Assembly: GCA_035293565.1 (NCBI GenBank)
Contig: DATGMP010000142.1
Span: 1-10,910 of the forward strand
Length of the DNA stretch: 10,910 nt
Source of the DNA: DATGMP01 sp035293565
GTDB taxonomy: Bacteria > Pseudomonadota > Alphaproteobacteria > BOG-932 > Roseiterribacteraceae
Direction of reading: 5' to 3'
Position 1 is the first letter of the stretch. Every line of letters starts with the position of its first letter. Below are positions 1-6,491 of the stretch, one piece after another. Both the position numbers and the translations under genes were made by a program. The notes below the pieces were generated by a model. That model was not told the DNA's origin. It made no database searches and was given only the letters and a program-made list of their open reading frames with translations.

Positions 1-849
1 GCTCTCACCGAGACCGGCGGCGACATGACGGCTGCGCAGGACTGGCTGCGAAAGAAGGGTCTCTCGAAAGCCGCCAAGAAGGCCGGCCGCGTCGCGGCTG
101 ACGGCCTGATCGGCGCGCTCACCAAGGGCACCAAGGGCGTCGTGGTCGAGGTCAATTCCGAAACCGATTTCGTCGCGCGCAACGAGCAGTTCCAGGGACT
201 GGTCAAGATGATCGCCCAGGTCGCGCTCGACGTCGGCGCCGACGTCGAGAAGATCAAGGCCGCCAAGGTCGGCAGCGTCACGGTGGAGACCGCAATTGCG
301 GACGCGGTTGCGACCATCGGCGAGAACATGACGCTGCGCCGGGCAGCCGAGCTGCAGGTCGCCCAGGGCGTGGTGTCGAGCTACGTCCACAACGCCGTTG
401 TCGAAGGTGCCGGCAAGATCGGCGTCATCGTGGCGCTGGAGTCGAGCGGCAAAGCGGACGAACTCGCTGTTCTCGGTCGCCAGCTTGCAATGCATGTGGC
501 CGCGGCGAAGCCGCTGGCGCTCGACCCGGCCGGTCTCGATCCGGAGCTCGTGAAACGCGAGAAGGACGTGCTGGCCGACAAGTACCGCCAGCAGGGCAAG
601 CCGGAAAACGTCATTGAGAAGATCGTCGATTCCGGCCTGAAGACCTACTACAAGGAAGTCTGTCTGCTGGAGCAGGCCTTCATCCATGACAGCGGCAAGT
701 CCGTTGCCCAGGCTGTGAAGGAAGCTGAGGGTAAGATCGGCGCGCCGGTCAAAATCGCCGGCTTTGTGAACTATGCTCTCGGTGAGGGAATCGAGAAGCA
801 GGAATCCGACTTCGCTGCCGAAGTCGCTGCTGCCACCGGCAAGAAGTAA
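1..849 (+). CDS. tsf: Elongation factor Ts (5'-truncated by window edge)
   Basis: EF-Ts is the cytosolic guanine-nucleotide exchange factor that recycles EF-Tu-GDP to EF-Tu-GTP during translation elongation. The frame is open from base 1, before the first in-window ATG at 25. The residues ahead of that ATG (ALTETGGD) match the EF-Ts N-terminal UBA-like domain, so the gene begins outside the window. 282 residues are visible and about 24 are missing, judging from the usual alphaproteobacterial length of roughly 307. The EF-Ts signature VNSETDFVARN is encoded at 151-183. The C-terminal part carries the conserved stretch LKTYYKEVCLLEQAF. The stop is TAA at 847-849. In most bacteria rpsB lies directly upstream, and pyrH follows here after 61 bp. 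No frameshift or odd residue is seen. The family call is secure; only the true start is unseen. Confidence 0.97.
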   Translation, partial: ALTETGGDMTAAQDWLRKKGLSKAAKKAGRVAADGLIGALTKGTKGVVVEVNSETDFVARNEQFQGLVKMIAQVALDVGADVEKIKAAKVGSVTVETAIADAVATIGENMTLRRAAELQVAQGVVSSYVHNAVVEGAGKIGVIVALESSGKADELAVLGRQLAMHVAAAKPLALDPAGLDPELVKREKDVLADKYRQQGKPENVIEKIVDSGLKTYYKEVCLLEQAFIHDSGKSVAQAVKEAEGKIGAPVKIAGFVNYALGEGIEKQESDFAAEVAAATGKK

Positions 850-859
850 GCGGGCCAAG

Positions 860-886
860 AGCTTCCGGCGTCCTGCGCCGGAAGCT
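860..886 (+). terminator. Perfect 11-bp hairpin between tsf and pyrH (attenuator or processing site)
   Basis: The arm AGCTTCCGGCG at 860-870 pairs perfectly with CGCCGGAAGCT at 876-886 around the 5-nt loop TCCTG. A G-U pair could add one more step outside. The hairpin starts 11 bases after the tsf stop codon and ends 24 bases before the pyrH start. No T-run follows (next bases TCCTGCAAGC), so it is not a classic intrinsic terminator. It may cause partial termination, protect the 3' end of the rpsB-tsf message, or mark a processing site. The structure is seen directly; its role is inferred. Confidence 0.6.
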
Positions 887-910
887 TCCTGCAAGCAGAG
901 GCGAGTGCGA

Positions 911-1621
911 ATGGCAGAGCCGGTCTATCGTCGCGTGGTGGTCAAGCTGTCGGGCGAATATCTCGCTGGCAGCCAATCTTTCGGCATTGATCAGGTCACC
1001 GTCGATCGCATCGCCCGCGAGTTGATCGCTGCGCAGAAGCTCGGCGCCGAGATTGCGGTGGTGGTCGGCGGCGGCAACATGGTGCGTGGCGGCTCCGCGC
1101 GCGGCGTGTCGCGGACCACAGGCGACACCATGGGCATGCTCGCGACCGTCATGAATTGCCTGGCGCTGGAGGCAGCGATCGAGGGCCAGGGCGGCGCCGC
1201 CAAGGCGCTTTCGGCCTTCGTGATGCCAGAGATTTGTGATCTGTTCACCCGCAGTGCGGCGCACAAAGCCTTGGGCGAAGGCCAAATCGTCGTTCTGGGT
1301 GGTGGAACCGGCAATCCCTTCTTCACCACCGACACCACGGCCGTGCTGCGCGCTGCCGAAATCGACGCGCAGGCGGTCCTGAAAGCCACCAATGTCGACG
1401 GGGTCTATAGCGCCGACCCCAAGAAGGACCCCGCTGCCAAGCGTTTCGATCGCCTGACCCATACGGAGGCGATCGAGGGCGGCTACAAGGTGATGGATGC
1501 GACCGCATTCGCGCTTGCCCGCGAGACGTCGCTGCCTATCATCGTGTTCTCGATCGCCGAGCCCGGCTCGATCGGCGCCGTGCTGTCCGGCACGGGACGC
1601 GGGACCGTCGTTGCCGGCTGA
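911..1621 (+). CDS. pyrH: UMP kinase
   Basis: PyrH phosphorylates UMP to UDP with ATP, the step that feeds UTP and CTP synthesis. It belongs to the amino-acid-kinase fold family and normally acts as a cytosolic hexamer. The 236-residue product has the usual length. Visible motifs are the N-terminal phosphate-binding KLSGE (residues 12-16), the glycine-rich GGGNMVRG (53-60), the GGGTGNPFFTTDT nucleotide-binding stretch (130-142) and NVDGVYSADP (161-170), all typical of bacterial UMP kinases. The ATG at 911 was chosen because MAEPVYRRVVVKLSGE is the normal family N-terminus and AGAGG at 897-901 is a plausible Shine-Dalgarno sequence 9 bases upstream. The frame stays open further upstream, but that part overlaps tsf and resembles nothing in the family. 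The gene lies between tsf and frr in the usual order. Confidence 0.97.
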   Translation: MAEPVYRRVVVKLSGEYLAGSQSFGIDQVTVDRIARELIAAQKLGAEIAVVVGGGNMVRGGSARGVSRTTGDTMGMLATVMNCLALEAAIEGQGGAAKALSAFVMPEICDLFTRSAAHKALGEGQIVVLGGGTGNPFFTTDTTAVLRAAEIDAQAVLKATNVDGVYSADPKKDPAAKRFDRLTHTEAIEGGYKVMDATAFALARETSLPIIVFSIAEPGSIGAVLSGTGRGTVVAG

Positions 1622-1719
1622 TCGGAAAAGGCGCCGACCGCCACGCGACGAGAGCCCGGCCCGACGACAGCAAGCCGGTTTTGGCCGGGATGAACTTTGA
1701 GAAATGACGGGAGAGCGTT

Positions 1720-2283
1720 ATGCCCACGGGTAAGTTCGACATCAACGAATTGAAGCGCCGCATGCAGGGCGCGACCCAGGCGCTCAAGCACGAACTGAGC
1801 GGCCTGCGCACCGGCCGCGCCTCGGCTTCGATGCTGGAGCCGGTGCAGGTCGATGCCTACGGCACTCACATGCCCTTGAACCAGCTCGCCACCGTGAGCG
1901 TCCCCGAGCCGCGCATGATCTCGGTGCAGGTCTGGGACAAGACCATGGTGAAGGCGGTCGAGAAGGCCATCATCGATTCCAATCTCGGCCTGTCGCCCGC
2001 GACCGAGGGCCAGGTGCTGCGGCTGCGCATCCCCGAATTGAACCAGGAGCGCCGCAAGGAGCTCGTGAAGGTCGCGCACAAATATGCGGAAGCCGCGCGC
2101 GTCGCCGTCCGCCATGTCCGCCGCGACGGCCTTGATCTGGTCAAGAAGCTGGAGAAGGGGCACGAGATCTCCGAAGACGATTCCGAGCGCCTCGCCGCCG
2201 ATGTGCAGAAGGCGACCGACGGCACAATCGGTGAAATCGACCAGCTGCTTGCGGCCAAGGAAAAAGAGATCCTCACGGTTTGA
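1720..2283 (+). CDS. frr: Ribosome recycling factor
   Basis: RRF works with EF-G to split the post-termination ribosome so the subunits can be reused. The 187-residue product matches the usual 185-187. The tRNA-shaped protein has a long three-helix bundle and a small hinge-linked domain. Conserved elements are LRTGRAS (residues 29-35) in the first helix, PEPRMISVQVWDK and DSNLGLSP in the small domain, and the long helix with PELNQERRKELVK and HKYAEAARVAVRHVRRD, which carries the arginines that contact 23S rRNA. The ATG at 1720 has a good ribosome binding site, GGGAGA at 1709-1714. A 98-bp gap separates it from pyrH, and the next gene, uppS, begins 11 bases after its TGA stop. Nothing is missing or unusual. 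Confidence 0.97.
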   Translation: MPTGKFDINELKRRMQGATQALKHELSGLRTGRASASMLEPVQVDAYGTHMPLNQLATVSVPEPRMISVQVWDKTMVKAVEKAIIDSNLGLSPATEGQVLRLRIPELNQERRKELVKVAHKYAEAARVAVRHVRRDGLDLVKKLEKGHEISEDDSERLAADVQKATDGTIGEIDQLLAAKEKEILTV

Positions 2284-2287
2284 AGGA
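2282..2287 (+). promoter_or_regulatory. Ribosome binding site that decides the uppS start
   Basis: GAAGGA lies across the frr stop codon, 7 bases before the ATG at 2295. This spacing favours ATG 2295 over the in-frame TTG at 2280, which overlaps the frr TGA and has no clear Shine-Dalgarno sequence. The overlap of this site with the frr stop suggests ribosomes finishing frr help start uppS. Confidence 0.6.
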
Positions 2288-2294
2288 CCGTCCG

Positions 2295-3050
2295 ATGTCC
2301 AACGCAGCCCCGATCGTGCCGGAGGCCGATCGCACCGATGCCCCGCTGCATGTCGCCCTTATCATGGACGGCAATGGGCGCTGGGCAGCGGCGCGCGGAT
2401 TGCCGCGGGCGGAGGGGCATCGGCGCGGGGTCGATGCGCTCCGGCGCGTGGTGCGCGCCGCGCATGAACTCAACATCGGCTATCTCACCATCTTCTCCTT
2501 CTCGTCGGAAAACTGGTCGCGCCCGGCAGCCGAGATCGGCGACCTGTTCGGCCTGTTGCGCCGCTTCATCCGCAACGACCTCGCAAGCCTGCATCGCGAT
2601 GGCGTGCGCGTGCGCGTGATCGGCGAGCGCTTTGGCCTCGAGCCTGATATCTGTGCCCTGTTGAGCGAGGCCGAGGAGCTGACCCGCAACAACAGCCGGC
2701 TGACGCTGGTGGTCGCGTTCAACTACGGCTCGCGCCAGGAGATCGCGCGCGCGGCGCAGCGGCTGGCGCGCGAGGTCGCAGACGGCAAGCGGGATCCCGA
2801 CAGTATCGATGCTGAAACGCTCGGCCACTATCTCGATGCGCCGGATATTCCGGCACCCGACCTCATCATCCGCACCTCAGGCGAGCAGCGGCTGTCGAAT
2901 TTCCTGCTGTGGCAGGCGGCCTATAGCGAGCTCGTGTTCGTGCCGATGCATTGGCCGGATTTCGACAAGTCCGCGCTCGAAGGGGCGATTGCCGAATTCG
3001 CCAGACGCGAGCGCCGGTTCGGCGGTCTCGTGGCGAAAACCGCATCGTGA
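2295..3050 (+). CDS. uppS: Isoprenyl transferase (undecaprenyl diphosphate synthase)
   Basis: This cis-prenyltransferase condenses farnesyl diphosphate with isopentenyl diphosphates to form undecaprenyl diphosphate, the lipid carrier for peptidoglycan and polysaccharide synthesis. It acts in the cytosol at the membrane surface. From ATG 2295 the product is 251 residues, normal for the family. The catalytic motif MDGNGRW lies at residues 24-30 with the Mg-binding/catalytic aspartate at D25. It is followed by the AEGHRRG stretch, FSFSSENWSRP, and the C-terminal RTSGEQRLSNFLLWQ block that binds the isopentenyl diphosphate. The start rests on GAAGGA at 2282-2287; a TTG start at 2280 would add five residues. 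The stop overlaps the GTG start of cdsA, and dxr lies two genes downstream. Product chain length cannot be read from the sequence, so C55 is assigned from the family. Confidence 0.95.
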   Translation: MSNAAPIVPEADRTDAPLHVALIMDGNGRWAAARGLPRAEGHRRGVDALRRVVRAAHELNIGYLTIFSFSSENWSRPAAEIGDLFGLLRRFIRNDLASLHRDGVRVRVIGERFGLEPDICALLSEAEELTRNNSRLTLVVAFNYGSRQEIARAAQRLAREVADGKRDPDSIDAETLGHYLDAPDIPAPDLIIRTSGEQRLSNFLLWQAAYSELVFVPMHWPDFDKSALEGAIAEFARRERRFGGLVAKTAS

Positions 3051-3895
3051 GCAAAGGCGAGGCCGTGGCGACGCAGCCTGATGCACCTGCGTCGCGCAAT
3101 CTTTTGTTGCGCGTCCTCGCAGCCGTCGTGCTGGTGCCCTTGGTGCTTGGCTGCGCCTATCTCGGCGGCGTGCTCTGGGGCGCGCTCGTCACGCTCGCCC
3201 TGATCGGGCTGTTTCTTGAATGGCTGATGGTGGTCGGCGTTCTCAGGCAGACGCGCGTCGCCGTGGCCGGAGCGATCGCGCTGGCCGTCGCCGGCGCCTG
3301 CCTTGCGCTCGCACGATTTGAGCTGGCGCTGCTTGCGGCTGCGATCGGGCTTGTCGCGGTCGGTGCACTGGCCTCGCAGAGCCGACTATGGGCCGTTGCG
3401 GGTTTTCTTTATGCGGCAAGCCCTCTGTTCGCGGCGATCCTGCTGCGCGCCGATCAACAGCTGGGCTTTGCCGCGCTGATCTTCGTGCTCCTGGTGGTCT
3501 GGGCAACCGATATCGGCGGCTACTTTTTCGGTCGCGGCATCGGCGGCCCGAAACTCTGGCCGCGCGTCAGTCCGAACAAGACCTGGGCCGGCGCGGTGGG
3601 CGGCTTTCTCGGAAGCCTCGTCGTGGCGGCGGGCTTTGCCGGCGCCGGGATCGGACGGATGGTTCCGCTGCTTGTCCTCGGCGGGCTCTTCTCGGTCGCG
3701 GGACAACTCGGCGATCTCTTTGAATCCGCTGTGAAACGCCGGTTCGGGGTGAAAGATTCCAGCCACATCATCCCCGGCCATGGCGGGTTGATGGACCGGC
3801 TCGACAGCCTGGTGGCCGTGCTTGTGCTGGCGGCGGTTTTCGGATTTGTGCGACACGGTGCCGATGGCATTGGCCGCGGTCTTATGGTTTGGTGA
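3047..3895 (+). CDS. cdsA: Phosphatidate cytidylyltransferase (CDP-diglyceride synthase)
   Basis: CdsA joins CTP and phosphatidic acid to make CDP-diacylglycerol, the precursor of all membrane phospholipids. It is an inner-membrane protein. Several hydrophobic segments (I estimate seven or eight) fill the chain from about residue 20 to the end. The full CDP-diglyceride synthase signature is present at residues 227-253: S-x-x-K-R-x4-K-D, then PGHGG and D-R-x-D. GTG 3047 is chosen because it gives the common GTGA overlap with the uppS stop, implying translational coupling, and a 282-residue product. A second GTG at 3065 (276 residues) has a better-placed AAAGGCGAGG just upstream and cannot be excluded. 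An ATG at 2951 would bury 96 bases in uppS and give an arginine-rich non-family N-terminus, so it was rejected. The dxr start follows after 4 bases. Confidence 0.93.
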   Translation: MSKGEAVATQPDAPASRNLLLRVLAAVVLVPLVLGCAYLGGVLWGALVTLALIGLFLEWLMVVGVLRQTRVAVAGAIALAVAGACLALARFELALLAAAIGLVAVGALASQSRLWAVAGFLYAASPLFAAILLRADQQLGFAALIFVLLVVWATDIGGYFFGRGIGGPKLWPRVSPNKTWAGAVGGFLGSLVVAAGFAGAGIGRMVPLLVLGGLFSVAGQLGDLFESAVKRRFGVKDSSHIIPGHGGLMDRLDSLVAVLVLAAVFGFVRHGADGIGRGLMVW

Positions 3896-3899
3896 AACG

Positions 3900-5123
3900 A
3901 TGAACCCCGTTCCATTGCGTAACAACAAGGCTGCGACGGACGACGTCCGCAGCGTCACCGTGCTGGGCGCGACCGGTTCGATCGGCGACAGCACCATGGA
4001 CCTGTTGCGCGGGGCGCGCGACCGCTACCGGATCGAGGCCGTGACCGGCAACAGCAATGTGCAGGGGCTCGCCAAACTCGCCCGCGAGTTCAACGCGCGC
4101 TTTGCGGCCGTGGCGGATCCCGCGCGCCTGAGCGAATTGCGCGAGGCTTTGGCCGGCAGCGGTATCGAATGCGGGGCAGGGGAGAGCGCGATCATCGAGG
4201 CCGCCGCGCGCCCGGCCGAATGGGTGATGGCCGCGGTCTCCGGCGCTGCCGGATTGAAGCCGGCGCTGGCCGCGGTTGATCGCGGCGCCACCGTTGCGCT
4301 TGCCAACAAGGAGTGCCTGGTCTGCGCCGGCGACTTCTTCATGGAGCGCGCGGCCAAAGCCGGTGCCTGCATCTTGCCCTCGGATTCCGAACATAATGCG
4401 CTGTTCCAGGCGCTGGCGTCCGGAAACCGCGATGAGCTCGTGCGCGTGATCATCACCGCGTCCGGCGGTCCGTTTCGCACCTGGGCGGCATCCGACATCG
4501 AGCAGGCGACGCTGGCGCAGGCGTTGAAACATCCGAACTGGAGCATGGGCCAGAAGATCACCATCGATTCCGCCTCGATGATGAACAAGGGGCTCGAGGT
4601 GATCGAGGCCGCCTACCTCTTCAGCCTGAAGCCGGACGAGATCGACGTCCTGGTCCATCCGCAATCGATCATCCACGGTATGGTCGAGTTTTCCGACCGG
4701 TCGGTGGTGGCCCAGCTCGGGGCGCCCGACATGCGCATCCCGATTGCGCATTGCCTGGGCTGGCCGGACCGCATCAAGGGGCCGTCGGCCAGGCTTGATC
4801 TTGCCAAAATCGGCCAGCTTACCTTCGAAGCTCCCGATTTCGAGCGCTTTCCGGGGTTGCGGCTGGCCTATGAAGCGCTACGTACCGGACGGGGCGCGAC
4901 GACGGTATTCAATGCGGCGAACGAGATCGCAGTGGCCGCCTTCATTGCGGGGAAGATCAGGTTCGGCGCGATTGCGCGTCTGGTGGAGGCGACCATCGAC
5001 AGCTGGATTCGCTCCAGCAATCTGGCCGCGCTGCACTCGGCCGATGAAGCCATCGCCCTTGACCATAACGCCCGAAATCTGGCTGCCTCCCTATTGCCTC
5101 AAATTGCCTTAAAGGCATCCTAG
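3900..5123 (+). CDS. dxr: 1-deoxy-D-xylulose-5-phosphate reductoisomerase
   Basis: Dxr rearranges and reduces DXP to 2-C-methyl-D-erythritol 4-phosphate with NADPH, the first committed step of the MEP isoprenoid pathway and the target of fosmidomycin. The 407-residue product is normal in length. The NADPH-binding loop GATGSIG is at residues 23-29. The metal ligands fit D162 and E164 in PSDSEHNALFQ plus E233 in MMNKGLEVIEA. The flexible active-site loop carries HPNWSMG (211-217, with W214), followed by HPQSIIHGMVEF. The start at 3900 gives the usual short leader before the VTVLGATGSIG strand; GGTGA at 3891-3895 can act as ribosome binding site with a short 4-base spacer, overlapping the end of cdsA. 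Placement beside uppS and cdsA puts isoprenoid supply and lipid-carrier synthesis in one transcription unit. Confidence 0.97.
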   Translation: MNPVPLRNNKAATDDVRSVTVLGATGSIGDSTMDLLRGARDRYRIEAVTGNSNVQGLAKLAREFNARFAAVADPARLSELREALAGSGIECGAGESAIIEAAARPAEWVMAAVSGAAGLKPALAAVDRGATVALANKECLVCAGDFFMERAAKAGACILPSDSEHNALFQALASGNRDELVRVIITASGGPFRTWAASDIEQATLAQALKHPNWSMGQKITIDSASMMNKGLEVIEAAYLFSLKPDEIDVLVHPQSIIHGMVEFSDRSVVAQLGAPDMRIPIAHCLGWPDRIKGPSARLDLAKIGQLTFEAPDFERFPGLRLAYEALRTGRGATTVFNAANEIAVAAFIAGKIRFGAIARLVEATIDSWIRSSNLAALHSADEAIALDHNARNLAASLLPQIALKAS

Positions 5124-5135
5124 AGGTTAGGGACG

Positions 5136-5154
5136 GAGCCCCAAGGCTCTCTTT
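5136..5154 (+). other. Short hairpin in the dxr-rseP gap
   Basis: GAGCC at 5136-5140 pairs with GGCTC at 5145-5149 around CCAA, followed by TCTTT. Five base pairs are too few for a convincing terminator. The rseP ribosome binding site GAGGGA at 5155-5160 begins directly after it. At most this could weakly modulate read-through or rseP initiation. Confidence 0.25.
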
Positions 5155-5165
5155 GAGGGAATCCG

Positions 5166-6320
5166 ATGACCGAATTTTTTCTTCATAGTTTCAATGTGTT
5201 GGGCCATGGCCTGATCGGTTATCTGATCCCGTTTTTGTTCGTCCTGACCATTGTCGTCTTCTTCCACGAGCTCGGTCACTTCTGGGTCGCCCGGCGTGCC
5301 GGGGTCAAGGTGCTGACCTTCTCGCTCGGCTTCGGACCCGAGCTGGTCGGCTTCAACGACCGTCATGGCACGCGCTGGAAGATTTCGGCCGTGCCGCTCG
5401 GCGGCTATGTGAAGTTCTTCGGCGACGACACCGAGGCGTCGACGCCTTCGGCCAATGCGCTCGCCAACATGACCGAAGAAGAGAAGCAGGGCAGCTACCA
5501 TCACAAGAAGGTCGGCCCGCGCGCGGCCATCGTCGCTGCCGGCCCGATTGCCAATTTCATCCTGGCGATCGTGATCTTCACCTGCCTGTTCACCTTCTTC
5601 GGCAAGCCCTCGACCACGGCCCGGGTCGACAAGATTGAGGCCGGGAGCGCGGCGGCCGCCGCCGGGTTCCAGGTCGGCGACATCGTGCAGTCGATCGACG
5701 GCAGCAAGATCGAGACCTTCACCGACATGCAGCGCATCGTCTCGATTCGTCCCGGTGAGAAGCTGCATTTCGTGGTCAAGCGTGGTGATTCGACCGTCGA
5801 ACTCGACGGCACGCCCGAGTTAAGGGAAGTGAAAGACGCCTTTGGGAATGTGCATAAGCAGGGCGTGCTCGGCATCACCCGCCAGACGGCGGCAGGCGAC
5901 GTGCTGACCGAGCGGGTCGATCCGGCCACCGCCTTGTGGCTGGGGGTGAAGGAGACCTGGTTCGTGGTCGACCGGACGCTCGCCTATATCGGCGGGGTGT
6001 TCGTCGGGCACGAGGCGGCGAACCAGTTTGGCGGGCCGATCGGGATCGCGCGGATCTCGGGCCAGGTCGCGGCGACGGGGGGATTGCCTGGCCTGATCCA
6101 GCTGGCGGCGATTCTGTCCATTTCCATCGGGCTGCTGAACCTGTTCCCGGTTCCGCTGCTCGACGGGGGACATCTCCTTTTCTACGCGGTGGAGGCGGTG
6201 CGCGGGCGCCCGCTGTCGGAACGGGCCCAGGAAATGGGGTTCCGAATCGGGCTCGGACTGGTGCTGATGTTGATGGTATTCGCGACCTACAACGACATCC
6301 TGCACCTCGCGGCATCGTGA
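5166..6320 (+). CDS. rseP: Site-2 zinc metalloprotease RseP
   Basis: RseP is an intramembrane M50-family protease. In E. coli it cleaves the anti-sigma factor RseA inside the membrane to release sigma-E; in alphaproteobacteria its substrates are less well defined. The zinc motif HELGH is at residues 34-38 (H34, E35 and H38) in the first membrane segment. The second catalytic motif, NLFPVPLLDGGH, lies near the C-terminus with zinc ligand D333. Between them VPLGGYVKFFGD forms the membrane-associated loop, followed by a second membrane helix (IANFILAIVIFTCLF) and a periplasmic PDZ domain at about residues 130-205 containing GSAAAAAGFQVGDIVQSIDG. At 384 residues only one PDZ domain is evident, against two in the ~450-residue E. 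coli protein. ATG 5166 has GAGGGA five bases upstream. The gene follows dxr and precedes bamA, the usual order. Confidence 0.95.
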   Translation: MTEFFLHSFNVLGHGLIGYLIPFLFVLTIVVFFHELGHFWVARRAGVKVLTFSLGFGPELVGFNDRHGTRWKISAVPLGGYVKFFGDDTEASTPSANALANMTEEEKQGSYHHKKVGPRAAIVAAGPIANFILAIVIFTCLFTFFGKPSTTARVDKIEAGSAAAAAGFQVGDIVQSIDGSKIETFTDMQRIVSIRPGEKLHFVVKRGDSTVELDGTPELREVKDAFGNVHKQGVLGITRQTAAGDVLTERVDPATALWLGVKETWFVVDRTLAYIGGVFVGHEAANQFGGPIGIARISGQVAATGGLPGLIQLAAILSISIGLLNLFPVPLLDGGHLLFYAVEAVRGRPLSERAQEMGFRIGLGLVLMLMVFATYNDILHLAAS

Positions 6321-6336
6321 GGTGGCTTTTTTGTGG

Positions 6337-6354
6337 CGTTGCCCAATGGCAACG
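6337..6354 (+). other. Hairpin in the rseP-bamA spacer
   Basis: CGTTGCC at 6337-6343 pairs perfectly with GGCAACG at 6348-6354 around the loop CAAT. It starts 17 bases after the rseP stop. The bases after it (TCTTGG) are not a proper T-run, and the T6 tract at 6327-6332 is on the wrong side for a + strand terminator. It may be a weak or factor-assisted terminator, or an mRNA end stabiliser. The stem is seen directly; function is uncertain. Confidence 0.4.
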
Positions 6355-6373
6355 TCTTGGAATGAAAATGGAA

Positions 6374-6390
6374 TTGTAGCCTGTTGTAGC
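6374..6390. repeat. 10-bp-period direct repeat upstream of bamA (possible operator)
   Basis: TTGTAGC occurs at 6374-6380 and again at 6384-6390, separated by CTG, giving a 10-bp period (one helical turn). It lies about 100 bases before the bamA start in the only sizeable spacer between rseP and bamA. Tandem half-sites with 10-11 bp spacing are typical of OmpR/PhoB-type response-regulator binding sites. That is an analogy only; no specific regulator is recognised. I could not identify confident -35/-10 elements in the 171-bp spacer. Confidence 0.35.
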
Positions 6391-6491
6391 GTTTGCCCCC
6401 CCGGCGAATTTCGCTAGAAACAACTGGCAAAGAGAATCTGTCCGGGACGTGGGGTACGGCCCGGCACTGGAATGACAAGGGCGCGTTGCGC

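Noticed and set aside
749..1462. Minus-strand frame of 237 codons opposite tsf/pyrH
   Set aside because: It overlaps two confident genes on the other strand and has shadow-type composition.
1690..1707. Tiny ATG...TGA frame (MNFEK) just upstream of frr, a possible leader peptide
   Set aside because: Five codons can easily arise by chance, and no regulatory structure or codon bias points to attenuation.
3882..4751. A 289-codon minus-strand frame opposite dxr
   Set aside because: Shadow of dxr in GC-rich DNA; His/Arg/Gly-rich composition, no family resemblance and no ribosome binding site support.
6370..6393. ECF-type promoter (GGAAT, 15-base spacer, CGTT) before bamA
   Set aside because: The -35 deviates from GGAAC and the spacing is shorter than the 16-17 expected for the EcfG class; not enough to call a promoter.
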